A stretch of 64,000 bases of DNA from Scylla paramamosain (taxonomy: Eukaryota; Arthropoda; Malacostraca; Decapoda; Portunidae). Numbering within the stretch: position 1 is the stretch's first letter; the number at the start of each line of letters is the position of its first letter. Shown here piece after piece: positions 1 to 15,104 of the stretch. A program made the position numbers and the translations under genes. A model generated the notes under the pieces. That model was not told the DNA's origin. It was given only the letters and a program-made list of their open reading frames with translations, and searched no databases. The stretch covers positions 11,587,501-11,651,500 of the forward strand of contig NC_087152.1 of assembly GCF_035594125.1 (NCBI RefSeq), read 5' to 3'.

Positions 1-309
1 ATTATGTTCTTGAATGGGCTGTGCAAATATATGAAAGACTCTAATGTGGGAGTGATGAATCGAAGGTAAATGTAAAGGGATAAGTTTAGGGAGGATAGCT
101 GGAATATAATTGAAACCTGGAAGATAACATGAAAGAGGATGGGAACCTAAGGATTTAAAAAGTGGAATCTGGGAGGAGGATGACAGTAGAAAAATGCGAA
201 CTGTGTAGAATAGTGATTAAACAGTAAGGAGAAGAAAATGCGAAAAAAAAAATAAAAGAGAATATGTACAAAGAAGAGCGTAGGAGTAAGAAGACTGAGA
301 AAGAGATGA

Positions 310-445
310 AAGAAGAAAAAGAAAAGAAAAAAAAAGAAAAAAAAATAGCTATGGAAGACTAAGGAAGAAAATTATTAAAAGCAGAGCAAAACTCAGCAGG
401 AGGAAGGAGTTTTGGAAGCAATCTAGGGCAAGGTGTAAAAATGAC
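310..445. repeat. direct duplication, copy 1 (partner at 2060-2190)
   Basis: This A-rich segment closely matches the segment at about 2060-2190 in the same orientation. Shared anchors in order are GAAGACTAA, a run ATTAAAAGCA, an AACTCA word, GGAGG, TTTTGGAA and CGATCTAGGG (here CAATCTAGGG). Neither copy has an open frame long enough to suggest coding. It may be a two-copy member of a larger dispersed family or a local segmental duplication about 1.75 kb apart. Confidence 0.7.
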
Positions 446-1504
446 GAATCCGGAAGGCAAGGATGATAATGGAGAGGGAGATAATAAAAGCATTAACACC
501 AAAGGGGAGGGGATGTGATACGGATGAGTTTAATTTCCTGAGGTGGGAAGGAGAGTAAAGAACGTACTAAAAATGAATGAGATGAGAGTAAATAGTTAAG
601 TGGTCAGAGAAATGTAGGAGAAGAGGAGAGGAAGTAAAGAATGGACTTGTCCAGGCGAATTAAATAAACTGTAGATTAAATTAACTGGACAAGAGAGTAA
701 TTAAATAATGAACTACGCAGTGGAGATTAATGTAATAAGCATAAATATAATACACTGAAGAGAGTAAATAAGGAATGAACTTGGAGGTAAATACAACAAA
801 ATTAACAAAAAATAATTAGACAATTAACAGAGATAACTGAATAATAAACTAATGGAAATAAATATAATGAAAATACATCCGGATGAACAGATTATGAAAA
901 AAATAATAAATACAAGGATAAAAAAACCACAACAAGAACATAATTACCAAAGTTGAGGAACTAACTAAAATAATGTAAGAGAAGATAAAATTACAAGAAC
1001 GTAAGTAAGAGAAGGTAGAATATATGGGGTCCCACGTATACAAACTTTATAAAGGTGTCATAATAGGATAGAAATTATTTACTTTATGGCATATGTACGA
1101 TATCTACAGAAGTAAGATATCAGGAATTTGAACCAAAGGTAAGATAAGTAATTCTCTAACAAACTGGAAAGCGTAAGAACAGGGAAGGGATTAAACATTT
1201 GTCGTCTTACTGCATTAAAAGTACAAGAAGTATGATGTTTCGAGGGTACTGAGTGAAGACATGAAAAGGATGTACAGATGAAGAAAGCATGTCAAAACCC
1301 GGCCAAAGACGTGAGGAAACATTACTCCACAAAGGTCAAGATGGAAGGGTCCAGCATGATGTCAAAGTTTCCCTGATTGAAGTCTTGGGCATAAGGTACA
1401 ATAAAAATACAGAATGGATTAATTTGACATCATTATCAAAGAGCAGATGACGAGAGTGCGGATGAAATTGAGGCATTTGAAGTTACTGTAAATATGAAAG
1501 GGAG
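446..1504. other. unannotated purine- and AT-rich sequence
   Basis: No gene, RNA or recognisable element seen. The + strand is strongly A/G biased with recurring GAGAGTAAATA-like words at about 600-800, which may be a very decayed tandem repeat, but I could not fix a period. Confidence 0.5.
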
Positions 1505-1822
1505 AGAAGGTTAATCATGAAAGAAATAATGCAAACTGTTAAGAGGAGACAGGGAAAATGTAAGCTGTTAGAAATGTATAAGAGAGAAAATATAATCTGT
1601 TGGGACGATCATGAGAAAAAGTATAACCTGTTTTGCACCACAAGAATAAAATTGTAATTTGTGAGGGATGAAGTGGAGAAAAATATAATCTGTTTGGATG
1701 ATTTACATAAAAATGTAACTTGTCTGGGATGAGTAGGAAAATTCGATATGTTAACGATGAATAAAAGAAAAAATATAAATTGTTTCATATGATTAGAGTA
1801 AAAATATAATGCATTAGGAATG
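1505..1822. repeat. decayed A-rich tandem array, period about 29-33 bp
   Basis: About ten loosely conserved units occur with cores near 1536, 1565, 1597, 1629, 1657, 1690, 1719, 1748, 1779 and 1810. The best units carry AAAATATAATCTGTT followed by GGATGA-like and AGAGA-like parts. Individual units are about 60-80% alike. The array ends directly at the poly(A)/(AT)n microsatellite. No coding frame is maintained, because spacings are not multiples of three. Confidence 0.7.
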
Positions 1823-1871
<49 letters not shown>

Positions 1872-1888
1872 CGAGTATATATATATAT

Positions 1889-1961
<73 letters not shown>

Positions 1962-1962
1962 A

Positions 1963-2007
<45 letters not shown>
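1823..2007. repeat. poly(A) followed by (AT)n microsatellite
   Basis: About 33 consecutive A residues run into about 150 bp of nearly pure AT alternation with a few phase breaks (CGAG near 1872, AA and TT phase shifts). It produces two spurious low-complexity ORFs, one on each strand. Confidence 0.97.
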
Positions 2008-2008
<1 letters not shown>

Positions 2009-2059
2009 CGAGTTACAGGTAAGACAAATGCAAAGAAGAAACAATTATAAACTGCATTT

Positions 2060-2190
2060 ATTGAAAGAAAAGAAAGAAGGAAAAGAAAAAAAAACACAAC
2101 AGGTGCAGAAGACTAACGAGGAGAAATATTAAAAGCAAAACAACTCAACGGGAGGGAGGAATTTTGGAAACGATCTAGGGATAAAAAAAA
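2060..2190. repeat. direct duplication, copy 2 (partner at 310-445)
   Basis: Matches 310-445 as described there. Immediately 3' lies GTAATGCATTAGAAATT, which also resembles the last unit of the 30-bp array (ATAATGCATTAGGAATG at 1806), so this block combines pieces of two upstream repeats. Confidence 0.7.
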
Positions 2191-2214
2191 AAGTAATGCA
2201 TTAGAAATTAAAAG

Positions 2215-2483
<269 letters not shown>

Positions 2484-2619
2484 GATTGCGCTTTAGTTAT
2501 TCAGGACACAAACATGTCCACCTTTGTCATACCTTTGCTGTGAAATGAAACTTCAAAGGTGTAATGAGCAACGATACAACAGCAGAAAAAAAAAGTCAAT
2601 GGCCCAATATATTTTTTCT

Positions 2620-2868
2620 CCGTGCATATTTCTTTACTTTTATTGGGTATATTTCTGAAAACGCAGGTCTGTTTACTACTCTGTTTATTTTATTTACACG
2701 TTTTTCTTGACACAAAATATTTCAGGCAAAAGATTTTATTTTTTTTCCATCTTTCGTGCAGATTTCTTTGCTCTTGCTGCTACATGTCTGAGCAAGGAAG
2801 GTTGTCTACTATTTTTGTAATTTACACTCATTTCTGATCACGTTCAGAATTATTATTATTATTATTTA

Positions 2869-2900
<32 letters not shown>

Positions 2901-3292
2901 TTTTGCTTCGCACACATTTCTCATCACCTGTTAGCAAATTTCTGAACACGCAGCACTGTTTATCGTCTCTCTCTTCTTTACACTCGTTTACGTTCACACC
3001 CAAGAAAGAAAAAAAGAAAAAAAAAAACTCAGACACGAGGAGCATTTTTCTCTCATACAGATTCCTTGTCTCTTGTTAGGCACATTTCTGAACACTCAGT
3101 TCTACTTACTCTTCTCTTTTATTCTTTTATTGTTTATCTGCTAGTTTCTATTAATGTCAAGAAAAAAAATACACATTTTTTTTCCCCCTAATGTACAAGT
3201 TTTTCGTTTTCTGTTGGTACATTTTTGAACGCACAGCTTTACTCGTAACCTACTCTTCTCTTTTATTTCAACTCGTTTCCGTACACAGCGAT
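2620..3292. repeat. decayed tandem array, unit about 133-154 bp, five units
   Basis: Five successive blocks start near 2623, 2756, 2910, 3055 and 3194. Each opens with a TRCAGATTTCTT-like word, then CTGTTAG or CTGTTGG, then ACATTTCTGAACACGCAG (variants ATATTTCTGAAAACGCAG, AAATTTCTGAACACGCAG, ACATTTCTGAACACTCAG, ACATTTTTGAACGCACAG), then a CTGTTTACT word, a CTCTTTTATT tract, an ACACTCGTTT-like word and an A-rich tail. Units are roughly 60-75% alike. An (ATT)n microsatellite (2849-2904) sits inside the junction of units 2 and 3. A weak sixth unit may extend to about 3420. Confidence 0.75.
2849..2904. repeat. (ATT)n/(ATTT)n microsatellite
   Basis: Interrupted ATT and ATTT runs embedded inside the 140-bp-unit array. 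Confidence 0.95.
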
Positions 3293-4339
<1,047 letters not shown>

Positions 4340-4781
4340 TAAACACCAAAGAAATGAAACAATAATTAATCCAACGATAAAAAAAAAAACATATACGAAA
4401 TGAAAAATAATAAATAAATAAAACAAATGGCAAGGAAGTAATGGTTATGAAACACACTTAATAATCCTGATAATTTAATTTTTTTCTTATATTCATCCAT
4501 TTTTCGATCTATTTTGTACCTTCCAATACTTCACACCTTTCCCGAGCACCTCCGCACCCTGGCTCTTGGAATTCCACTTATAGCATACAAGTCTGAGTCC
4601 GAGTCTGGTTTTTACTGCCGATGGGAGACGCCAGGCAGACCGACCGTGTTGCTGCTGCAGTACATAACCACCCTCTTCTTCTTCGTACCCACAATTCGCT
4701 GGGAGTATTTGGAGTCATATGTTTGTTTTTGCCTTTTTTTTGTTTTGTTTTGTGTGATTTTCCTTTTATATTTATCATTTT

Positions 4782-4786
4782 TGTTG

Positions 4787-4859
<73 letters not shown>
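4782..4859. repeat. (TTG)n-(ATT)n microsatellite
   Basis: A short TTG run passes into about 70 bp of perfect ATT repeats. Confidence 0.97.
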
Positions 4860-5019
4860 GTATAGTTATATGTATTAATTGCGGGTTAACTTTTGGCTAG
4901 CTATATGTTCTTGTCAGTAATAATTTTTGGGATTACGTGTGTATCCATTTCTTTTCATTTATTTGTCTGTTTATTATCTACTTATTTATTTATTTATTTA
5001 TCAAGAACCTAATATCATC

Positions 5020-5440
5020 CTTAAAAACCTCCTGTCACTCTCAATTTCGTCCACATCGATAATGGAAGAGCTAAGGAGCATCTTGATCTTTTCATCCCTC
5101 TTACTGACACCCTCTGGCCCACTCTTCCTTACAGTTTACATATTCCCTTCGCCTTCCTGAGATGTGCAGAATCTTAGAGAATTATAAAGATAACAAGTGA
5201 CCTACATTTACCCTACGGAAGATTCTCCCCCTATTCACTTCCTTATGTACAGTTTCTATTTCTCTTTTATTCCTAAGAGCTGCAAGATTTTAGAATACAC
5301 GGGGTGATCCACACTTACTCAGCGGTACACGAAACTGAAAGGTACTGCAGATTCTCCCTTATTGATTTTCTTACATACGGCTTCTATTTCCCTTACAATC
5401 TTCCTGCGGTCTTCTCAAGTGCATATAAAGGTAGGGCGGA
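5020..5440. repeat. decayed tandem array, unit about 113-128 bp, three to four units
   Basis: Repeated block order: CAGATTCTCCC, an ATTCACTTCCTTA-like word, ACAGTTTCTATTTC, a CTT-rich stretch, then a AAGAGCTGCAAGATTTTAGAA-like word (in shorter form GATGTGCAGAATCTTAGAG and AAGAGCTAAGGAGCATCTTG). Anchors for the middle word fall near 5120, 5233 and 5361. The first unit (about 5020-5110) is the most diverged. Confidence 0.65.
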
Positions 5441-5573
5441 GTGAATGGAAACTTCTATGTAGGAAGGGGAACAATGTCTTGGAGAAGCTACGTAGGTGTA
5501 CACTTGTTTGGAAATGTAGTAAACTTAATTGAATGTAGGCAGGTACTTAGAGTGGCTGGTGTGATGACGGGAT

Positions 5574-5575
<2 letters not shown>

Positions 5576-5605
<30 letters not shown>
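5576..5605. repeat. (TG)n microsatellite
   Basis: About 15 uninterrupted TG units. Confidence 0.95.
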
Positions 5606-5607
<2 letters not shown>

Positions 5608-6490
5608 AGGGTACAGTCTCTTCCATCCGCCTCTCGCCAATAACATCGTCTATTATTTCTTGGTTTCCTCCCCACGTAAAACCACAAAACAGCCAATCCT
5701 ACACAACAAACACGAGTAAAAGCGACAGGAAACATACTCTTGGCTCCACCAGACGCCGTGAAAGATCCAGCCAAGAATGATTATAAGAATTCTTCCTTCG
5801 AGTTTTTACCTGAGATGAGGAAGAATGTCAAGGGCGTGTGAGACAAAATAAGTGTGTTTGTGAGCAAGTGTGGTAGAAAAGGTACCGATCCACACCCTAA
5901 CCTCACCCTATTAACACTTGTGGTACATTTGAGAGTGACAGTGTTGTAGCGTATGAATAGATTGAATCCATCACAGTGGGGGAGGCGTGATCATCCATGC
6001 TATTCACTGGTGGCTTGTCTCCTTTAGGCCTCGCCTGCACACAAACTAATAAACCAAAATATGTTCAGCAGTTTTAATGTTATAATTGATTTGACAAATT
6101 ACTGGTGCAATGAGTATTCGAGTCAAATTAGAGCTATTGTTGTTCTTGCGTTGATTATGTTGACGGTGATGGGGGTGATGTTGGTAGTGATGATGGTGAT
6201 GATGCTGATGGTGGTGGTGGTGGTGGTGATGATTACGGGGCAGGATACTCTGAATATCTTACAATATAAAGATGTAGCCAAATATAAAGATTCAGCCAAA
6301 ACCTTTCCATCTTATTACGCACTAATTTGAAAATGCTGTTGGCCGAAAAATTAATGCGCTAAAACATCATTTTCATCACTATCATCACCATCATCACCCT
6401 CTGAAGTACCAAAGCCTTCTTCAGCCTCCTCCACTCATCCCTTTTCCCTGCCCGTCTGTTACAAGCCATCCACGCAAAACTTTTTCCTTC

Positions 6491-6538
<48 letters not shown>

Positions 6539-7046
6539 CCACATCATTCCTCGCTTGTCGTTCCTTTACCATGACCACACTGTATTATGTTATCTGTTCG
6601 CCGCATGACTAAGTACTAAATACAGTAGTAGAATACGAAGATTATGCATGAATAGGAGGCAATGAGGCGTCATTCAATTACAGAGCAGGTATGGAAAACG
6701 CCGATATACTGAAACAATACACAGGACATAGTTTGAAAAGTAAGAATTAATTGGATGAAGGCAATATCAATTTACTTCAGTTAAGCTAACAGCCCACATG
6801 AAAAAGAGTGACTAATATAGACAACAATGGATTAAAAAAATAATGGGCATCACAGAAATAGAGAAAACCGCAAATAAGATATGTATACCTGTGTTGTTAG
6901 GTCAGGTTAGGAAAACAAACAAACAAACAAACAAGGAATAACAGAAATACACAAGACGATTTAAAGATTGGAATCTTCTATTTATACATACATGGTGTAC
7001 TGATATCAACTGGGTATGCAGACTCCGGATATAAACAGGGATAAGA

Positions 7047-7051
<5 letters not shown>
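5606..7051. other. unannotated region with two small simple repeats
   Basis: Contains an imperfect GATGGT-rich stretch (about 6148-6235) and a (CT)n tract at 6494-6536. Otherwise AT-rich unique-looking sequence with no gene or element I can support. Confidence 0.5.
6494..6536. repeat. (CT)n microsatellite
   Basis: About 21 perfect CT units. Confidence 0.96.

Positions 7052-7142
<91 letters not shown>
7052..7142. repeat. (AG)n microsatellite
   Basis: About 45 perfect AG units. Confidence 0.97.
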
Positions 7143-7145
<3 letters not shown>

Positions 7146-8199
7146 AAGGAAGACATACAAGAGTAGAGTACTAATAAGCAACATGAACGCTACATTCTCT
7201 TCCGCACACACTAAGAAGCCGTCTCGGAAACGATTAAATTCTTAAAAAAAAAAAAAAAATGCTCAGCAGGAAAAAAAATAAAAAGGGAGACATTCAACAT
7301 AGTGGACTGTGTGTAGCATAGTGATCATTTAGTGATGCAGTGATATAGTATACAAATAATGTAGCAATGTGGTGTATACAGACATGCAATGACTAACACG
7401 TCCTACAAAATTATTTCCTCTAACAAATAAATCACCAAATATACTGACTGCTCTTTTCAACTGCATACTTTCTTCTCTCCCCCCTCCCCATTGTCCAGCC
7501 TTACAAACTTACTTCTAAAACTCATCTCAGTTCATCCCACCTTAACACTACAAAGAGTTACGCAGTGCCTTCACTCTATATTTCCGTCCTTTAAGTCTTG
7601 AATGGACTTTACATGTCAAGAAGATTGGCAAATGATAAAAATATAATAATAAGAAGAAATCATGTAGTCGCTTTCACAGTCAGAAAAGAGAGGAAAATTA
7701 ATTTAATATTTGTTGATAATTTTTTTTTTTTTTGGGGGGGGAGTTAATTTCTGCCAATTTCCCAGTGTTAATACGGCAGTCATTGTAACTATTATTACTA
7801 TTTACGATCATTACATCACTATTAATAATCTGTTTTTGTGTAAATGAATGTTTAGTATGGATTAATTATTCCTTGAAATCAATGTTAACGGCGTCATTCT
7901 TACCTGTTTTAAATCTCTGAATGGAACATACGGATAATCTGACACTCTCTATATTAATGCTGTATTAATTCCCGATCTCCTTTTCACTTATAAAAAAAAA
8001 AAAAAACTTCCAATAAATACTAATCCCTCCTTTCATGACCTCTGCCTCCCCTACCCCAGTCTCCCTAAAACCTCCCGAACCCTCCCAATTGACTTCATAA
8101 TGTCTCTTCATCCTCCCTCCCTTCCCTCCCTCCAACGCTCCATGCCTCCTGTTCACAGCGAAAGTGACTACAATACACACCCTAACAGTGCCTCCTTCC
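7143..8199. other. unannotated AT-rich sequence
   Basis: No element recognised. ATAGTG-like words recur at about 7300-7370. A poly(T)-poly(G) tract lies at about 7722-7741. Confidence 0.5.
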
Positions 8200-8482
8200 C
8201 CCTCTCTCCCTCCCTTCGCCACCCGACCTACACCGAGAGAATATCATATTATCCGTCCACCTGTGCCTTCCCCCTCACTCTCCAGCCTTCCCCATACCTC
8301 ACCACCCTTCCCCTTTGCTACACATCCTTCTCCCTCCCTCTCACAGCCTACCTAACCCTACCTAACCTTCCCTATCCCATCCCAATCTGCCCCATCCCTA
8401 CCCAACCTTCCCCCTTCCTCTCCAGCCTTCCCCCTCCCTTCACAGTCTTCCACCTTCCCTCCCCAGCCTGCACCTCGTCCCG
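8200..8482. repeat. C/T-rich minisatellite-like tract
   Basis: The + strand is almost pure pyrimidine. Loosely repeated blocks of about 22-26 bp centre on CTTCCCCCTCCCTCTCCAGC variants (near 8266, 8285, 8340, 8410, 8432, 8456), with CCTAACCCTACCTAACC in the middle. The ORFs over it are proline/serine-rich artefacts. The strand asymmetry could favour triplex or i-motif structures. Confidence 0.6.
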
Positions 8483-8663
8483 GCGCCACCACCATCATCA
8501 CGGTCATGGTAATTAAGCAACGTTTAGAGCCCCGTAAACACCGTGGCTGAGCTGTGTGATGGGAGGGAGAGGCAAATCCGCTTTCAGACACTGGTGGCGG
8601 TGATTTGCGGTAATGCATTTGTTATCGGTGGTACTTTGCTGTTGGGTGTTGTTTTTTTCTCTT

Positions 8664-8873
8664 TGTGTGTGTGTGTGTGTGGGAGGATGGGTGATTCTGT
8701 CTCTTTCGTGTGTTTGTGTATTTGTGTTGTGTTGTGTTCTGCTGTGTGTTTCTTTTGTGTGTTGGTGGGGTATTCTTTCTTTTTTTTGCTTGTGTGTGTT
8801 GTGTTGTGTTGTATTGTGTTGCTTTGTGTGTATGTGTATGTGTGTTGTATTGTGTTGTGTTGTGTTGTGTTGT

Positions 8874-8917
<44 letters not shown>
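8664..8917. repeat. (GT)n with (TTGTG)n pentamer tracts
   Basis: GT runs at 8664-8681 and 8875-8917 flank stretches of TTGTG/GTGTT pentamers (about 8720-8742 and 8800-8876). The pentamer looks derived from GT by a regular extra T. Confidence 0.9.
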
Positions 8918-8919
<2 letters not shown>

Positions 8920-9149
8920 CATCCTACAGCAGGAAAGTCGTCTGAACAAGGAAACTTCTTTAAAGTTGTGTTGAGGTGCAAGGCTCCAGAAAAAAATAAA
9001 ATAAATAAATAAAATAATAACACCAATGATCGCAGTCATAGCAAAGAAAAAGAACGATTTTAGGCTTAGTGCAGCTTTAACCTAATTACTTCCGTGGAGC
9101 AGCAATGATCTCTTCCCAGTTCCCCATGACTGCTGCTGTGAGGTGCACA

Positions 9150-9407
9150 GGATCTTGACTACCTCATCTCTTCATCTTCTTTTTCATCATCTTTTTCGTT
9201 TTAATCTTTCCTTCTTCTTTTTCTTTTCAACCTTTTCTTCTTCTTCTGTTTCTTCTTAACCCTTCATTTTTCTTCGTCTTCTTTCTTCTTTTTTCTGTTT
9301 AATCTTTCCGTCATCTTTTCTTCTTTTTAATCTTTTCTTTTTTTTATTTTTATTTTTCTTCTTCTTCTTCTTCTTCTTCTTCCTCCTCTTCTTCTTCTTC
9401 TTCTTCT
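9150..9407. repeat. pyrimidine-rich minisatellite, left half, period about 26-29 bp
   Basis: A TTTTTAATCTTTTCTTCTTC-like word recurs with its AATC/AACC core at 9203, 9229, 9258, 9301 and 9329. It ends in a (CTT)n run at 9357-9407. The same word recurs at 10937-11110 beyond the retrotransposon, so these are probably two halves of one interrupted array. Confidence 0.7.
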
Positions 9408-9414
9408 ATCCCTG

Positions 9415-10920
9415 CAGTCCTGTTCAATGGCTGATGAGTGGAAGCTCGCTAACGTAACTCCGATTAAAAAAAAAAAAAAAAAAAAAAAAGGCAGTAAATC
9501 TTTACCATGCAATTAGCGGGGCAATTAGCTTAACCTCAGTAGTATGCAAAATGTTAGAAACACTAATGAGAGACAAACGTATTAATCGCTTAGAGGAAAA
9601 CAAACAAAAACACTCAATACGGCTTCCGAAACAAACATTCTTGTTTGACGAACCTCGTAAGACTTCTAGGATATTATGAACCAGTATGACGAGAGTAAAG
9701 CGGTAGATATTATATATCTTGATTTTCAAAAGGCTAAACAACCGTAAAGAAAGAGTAGTAATAAACGGAAAGCATCCAAGTGGACCAACGTAACCAGCGG
9801 GGTGCCACAGGGATCAGTCTTAGGACCTGTTCTCTTCCTTGTTTATATAAACGACATAGATGAGGGTGTTACCAGTATAATATCGAAGTCTGCTTATGAC
9901 ACCAAAATAAGGAATTCCGTAGTCTCCAACGAACAGGTAATAGAAATGCAGAAAAATCTAGATAAATTGTCAAAGTGGGAGCAAACCTGGTAAATGAGTT
10001 TTAATACAGGTAAGTGTAAAATGCTTAACTTACGATATCGAGACGAGAAAGCAAATGGTACTTAACTTAAAAGTGTTGATAGCGAAATTGATTTAGGAGT
10101 AACAATATCAAGTATTCTAAAACCTAACCAACAATGTTCAGAACTCGTAAAGAAGGCAAACAAGATAATTGGCTTAATCGGCAGATCTTTGTAATATAAA
10201 TCTCACTTTGTATAACTCTTTAGTCCGTCCCCTTTTGAAATACTGCGTTCAGAAAAAAAAAAAAACATAAATTAGAACTAGTTGAGCGTTGAGTAACAAA
10301 AATTATACCATGCCTAAAACACAAATCATACGAAAAACGTCTTAAAGAATTAAATTTATTGCCATTAACACAAAGAAAACTAAAAATCGACTTAATAGAG
10401 GTGTTTGCAATAATCAAAGGCGTTGATAACATACACTGCAGTAAATATTTCACGATAGATTTTTCAAATTACACGCGAGGAAACGGTTACAAAACTGTTG
10501 GGAAATTCTTCACCTCTCATGAATCAAAATTTTCTATCGTGTAGTTACTCTATGGAATGGGGTTCCTCGAGACGTGATAGATTGCAACACCGTAGAAACC
10601 TTTAAACGCCGTCTTGATAAAGATTTTGACTCCAATCTGCGGCCAACAGCGTTTGTTAGTTAGAGATTAACTTCCTTGCCTCCGGGAAAATGAAACAGCT
10701 GATTTCATCTATTTTCATTCTTTCCTATAAAATTTACTTAGGGTTTTTCCTTCTCTATCCCCGTAAGGTATTCATTTTCTGTATAGCTTATGCCGGAAGG
10801 GGTGGAGGGTGGGGAGAGATCTTTCTGCTTTGCTGTCCTTTTCTTCTACTATCACCTTAGTAGTCCTAGGACCTCAAGATCTGTTGTGGCTTGTTTTTAT
10901 GTAACTCTATATAACTCTTT
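9415..10920 (+). pseudogene. 5'-truncated, inactivated non-LTR retrotransposon (reverse transcriptase C-terminal half and 3' UTR)
   Basis: This is the only clear protein-derived sequence in the window. In order: ADEWKLANVTPI (from about 9430), a 24-residue poly(A) run where a KKG-type motif is expected, SLTSVVCKMLETLMR (about 9529), YGFRNKHSCLTNL after a frame change, DESKAVDIIYLDFQKA (motif A, about 9690), then a deletion of some tens of codons. The frame resumes at SGVPQGSVLGPVLFLVYIND (motif B, 9796-9856). Motif C, normally a FADD-type box, reads SAYD here, so a catalytic aspartate is lost. The thumb region follows (LGVTISS, KKANKIIGLIGRS, LVRPLLKYC), a second A-run deletion near 10252, then ELNLLPLTQRKLKIDLIEVF and YFTIDFSNYTRGNGYK, and a terminal TAG at 10661. 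Several stops and frameshifts make it non-functional. These motifs fit the CR1/Jockey/L2 supergroup of LINEs; finer assignment needs a search. The 3' UTR runs to about 10920, where TTC-rich sequence resumes. Confidence 0.93.
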
Positions 10921-11150
10921 TTCTCCTCTTCCTCCTAATCTTCCTCCTTCTTCTTCTTCTATCTTTTTAATCTTTTCTTCTTCATTCTTTTCTTTTTTTC
11001 TTTTTAATCTTCTTATTATTATTTTTCTTTTCAATCTTTCCTTCCTCTTCTTTTTTTCTTTCTAATCTTTTTCGTCTTCTTCTTTTCTTCTGTTTCTCCA
11101 TTTTCTTTTTAACCTTTTCTTCTTTTTTTTCTCGTACTCCTTCTTTTTTG
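10921..11150. repeat. pyrimidine-rich minisatellite, right half
   Basis: AATC/AACC cores occur at 10937, 10969, 11006, 11033, 11064 and 11110, in CTTTTTAATCTTTTCTTCTTC-type words matching 9150-9407. Spacings are mostly 27-37 bp. Confidence 0.7.
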
Positions 11151-11350
11151 GACTTGTTACGCTTTGTATCACTTTTTTGCTTATTCTCTTAAACTGAATA
11201 AGATGCCTATGGTCCGAGTACCTGACAACACTGCGTCAGGTGACACACTCAGACGCTGGCAACAAAGACTTACAAAAAGAGCAGACAGTAGAGAAGACTG
11301 AAGAGGGAAAGGAAAAACACGAGTATAACAAAACAAAGCCAAGTCTAGAC

Positions 11351-14212
<2,862 letters not shown>

Positions 14213-14408
14213 GTAAACATGCATCATGACGATTATTTTAAACTACACGAAGAAAATAAAGTAAAACTGCGAACTGCTGCGAGGCGGAATCTATCACGAC
14301 GGAATAAAAAGTACGAACACGCATCTTGACGATTATCTGAAACCACACATGGAGATAATAAAGTGAAAAAATACCCACAGCTGTGAGGTGGAGGCTGTGC
14401 TTTTGACC
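14213..14408. repeat. two-copy tandem repeat, unit about 98 bp
   Basis: Unit 1 (from 14213) and unit 2 (from 14311) share GTAAACATGCATCATGACGA / GTACGAACACGCATCTTGAC, then CGATTATYTGAAAC-like, AATAAAGT and GCTGYGAGGYGG words in the same order. About 70% alike. Confidence 0.75.
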
Positions 14409-14639
14409 ACTCTCCGCCACCACACACGGGACGTACTACCACGCTACGCCTCTTAACCCACAGGGGGCCCGTTTTTGCGTTCACCACCCAACACTTTTCC
14501 GATATGTTTGCTTTCTGCGTCGGTAGCGTTCTGAGGCGTCTCCCCGGGAAGCTGCAGTCTCGATATATTCCCGGCGGGAGCAACACGGCAGGAGCCACAC
14601 AAAGAAATACTTTCCCGAATATTTCCAAGACTTTCCTGC

Positions 14640-15085
14640 TCGACCTCGTGTCCTGGAGTGATTTATGAGTAGAAAAGGAGGTGATGTGAAGAGGGGTGAA
14701 GTGGGGTAAAGTGAGCAGCAGCAGGGTGAGGAAAGGCTGCTGTTGTGAAGGTTAAATTTACTAAGCATGAACAATATGATAAGTGGGAGATGAGGTAAGG
14801 TGGGGTGGAGTGGGGTGGGGTGAGATGAGGTGAGATGAGATGAGTTGCGTTAAGATGAGGTGACGTGGGGCGGGGTGAGGTGAGGTGGGAGGAGGTGAGT
14901 TGAGGTGGAGTGAGGTGAGGTGAGTTAAGGTGGGGTGAGTTGAGAAACAGTTGGGAGTTTGTTGTGGGGAATCTAAACTACACGATAAAGAATTATTTTT
15001 AAGTGGAAGATGGGGGTGAGGTGGGATGAAGGGTGAGTGAGGTGGGATGAGGTGGCCAGCAACAGGGTGAGGAAAGGCAGCTGGA
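14640..15085. repeat. G-rich GAGGTG minisatellite with internal higher-order repeat
   Basis: Dense GGTGAGATGAGGTGGGG-type pentamer/hexamer repeats on the + strand (14780-14945, 15010-15050). A longer word (CAGCARCAGGGTGAGGAAAG, then GCWGCTG and a TTTAATAAGC-like tail) occurs at about 14715 and again at about 15055, with a diverged third near 14945, so the G-rich core sits inside a larger repeat. Pure G clusters could form G-quadruplexes. Confidence 0.75.
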
Positions 15086-15104
15086 TGTTTGGTGTGGCAG
15101 ATAT

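Noticed and set aside
1505..1822. Regular array of about 30 bp considered as a CRISPR
   Set aside because: Units are diverged along their whole length, there are no identical repeats alternating with unique spacers, and all other evidence is eukaryotic.
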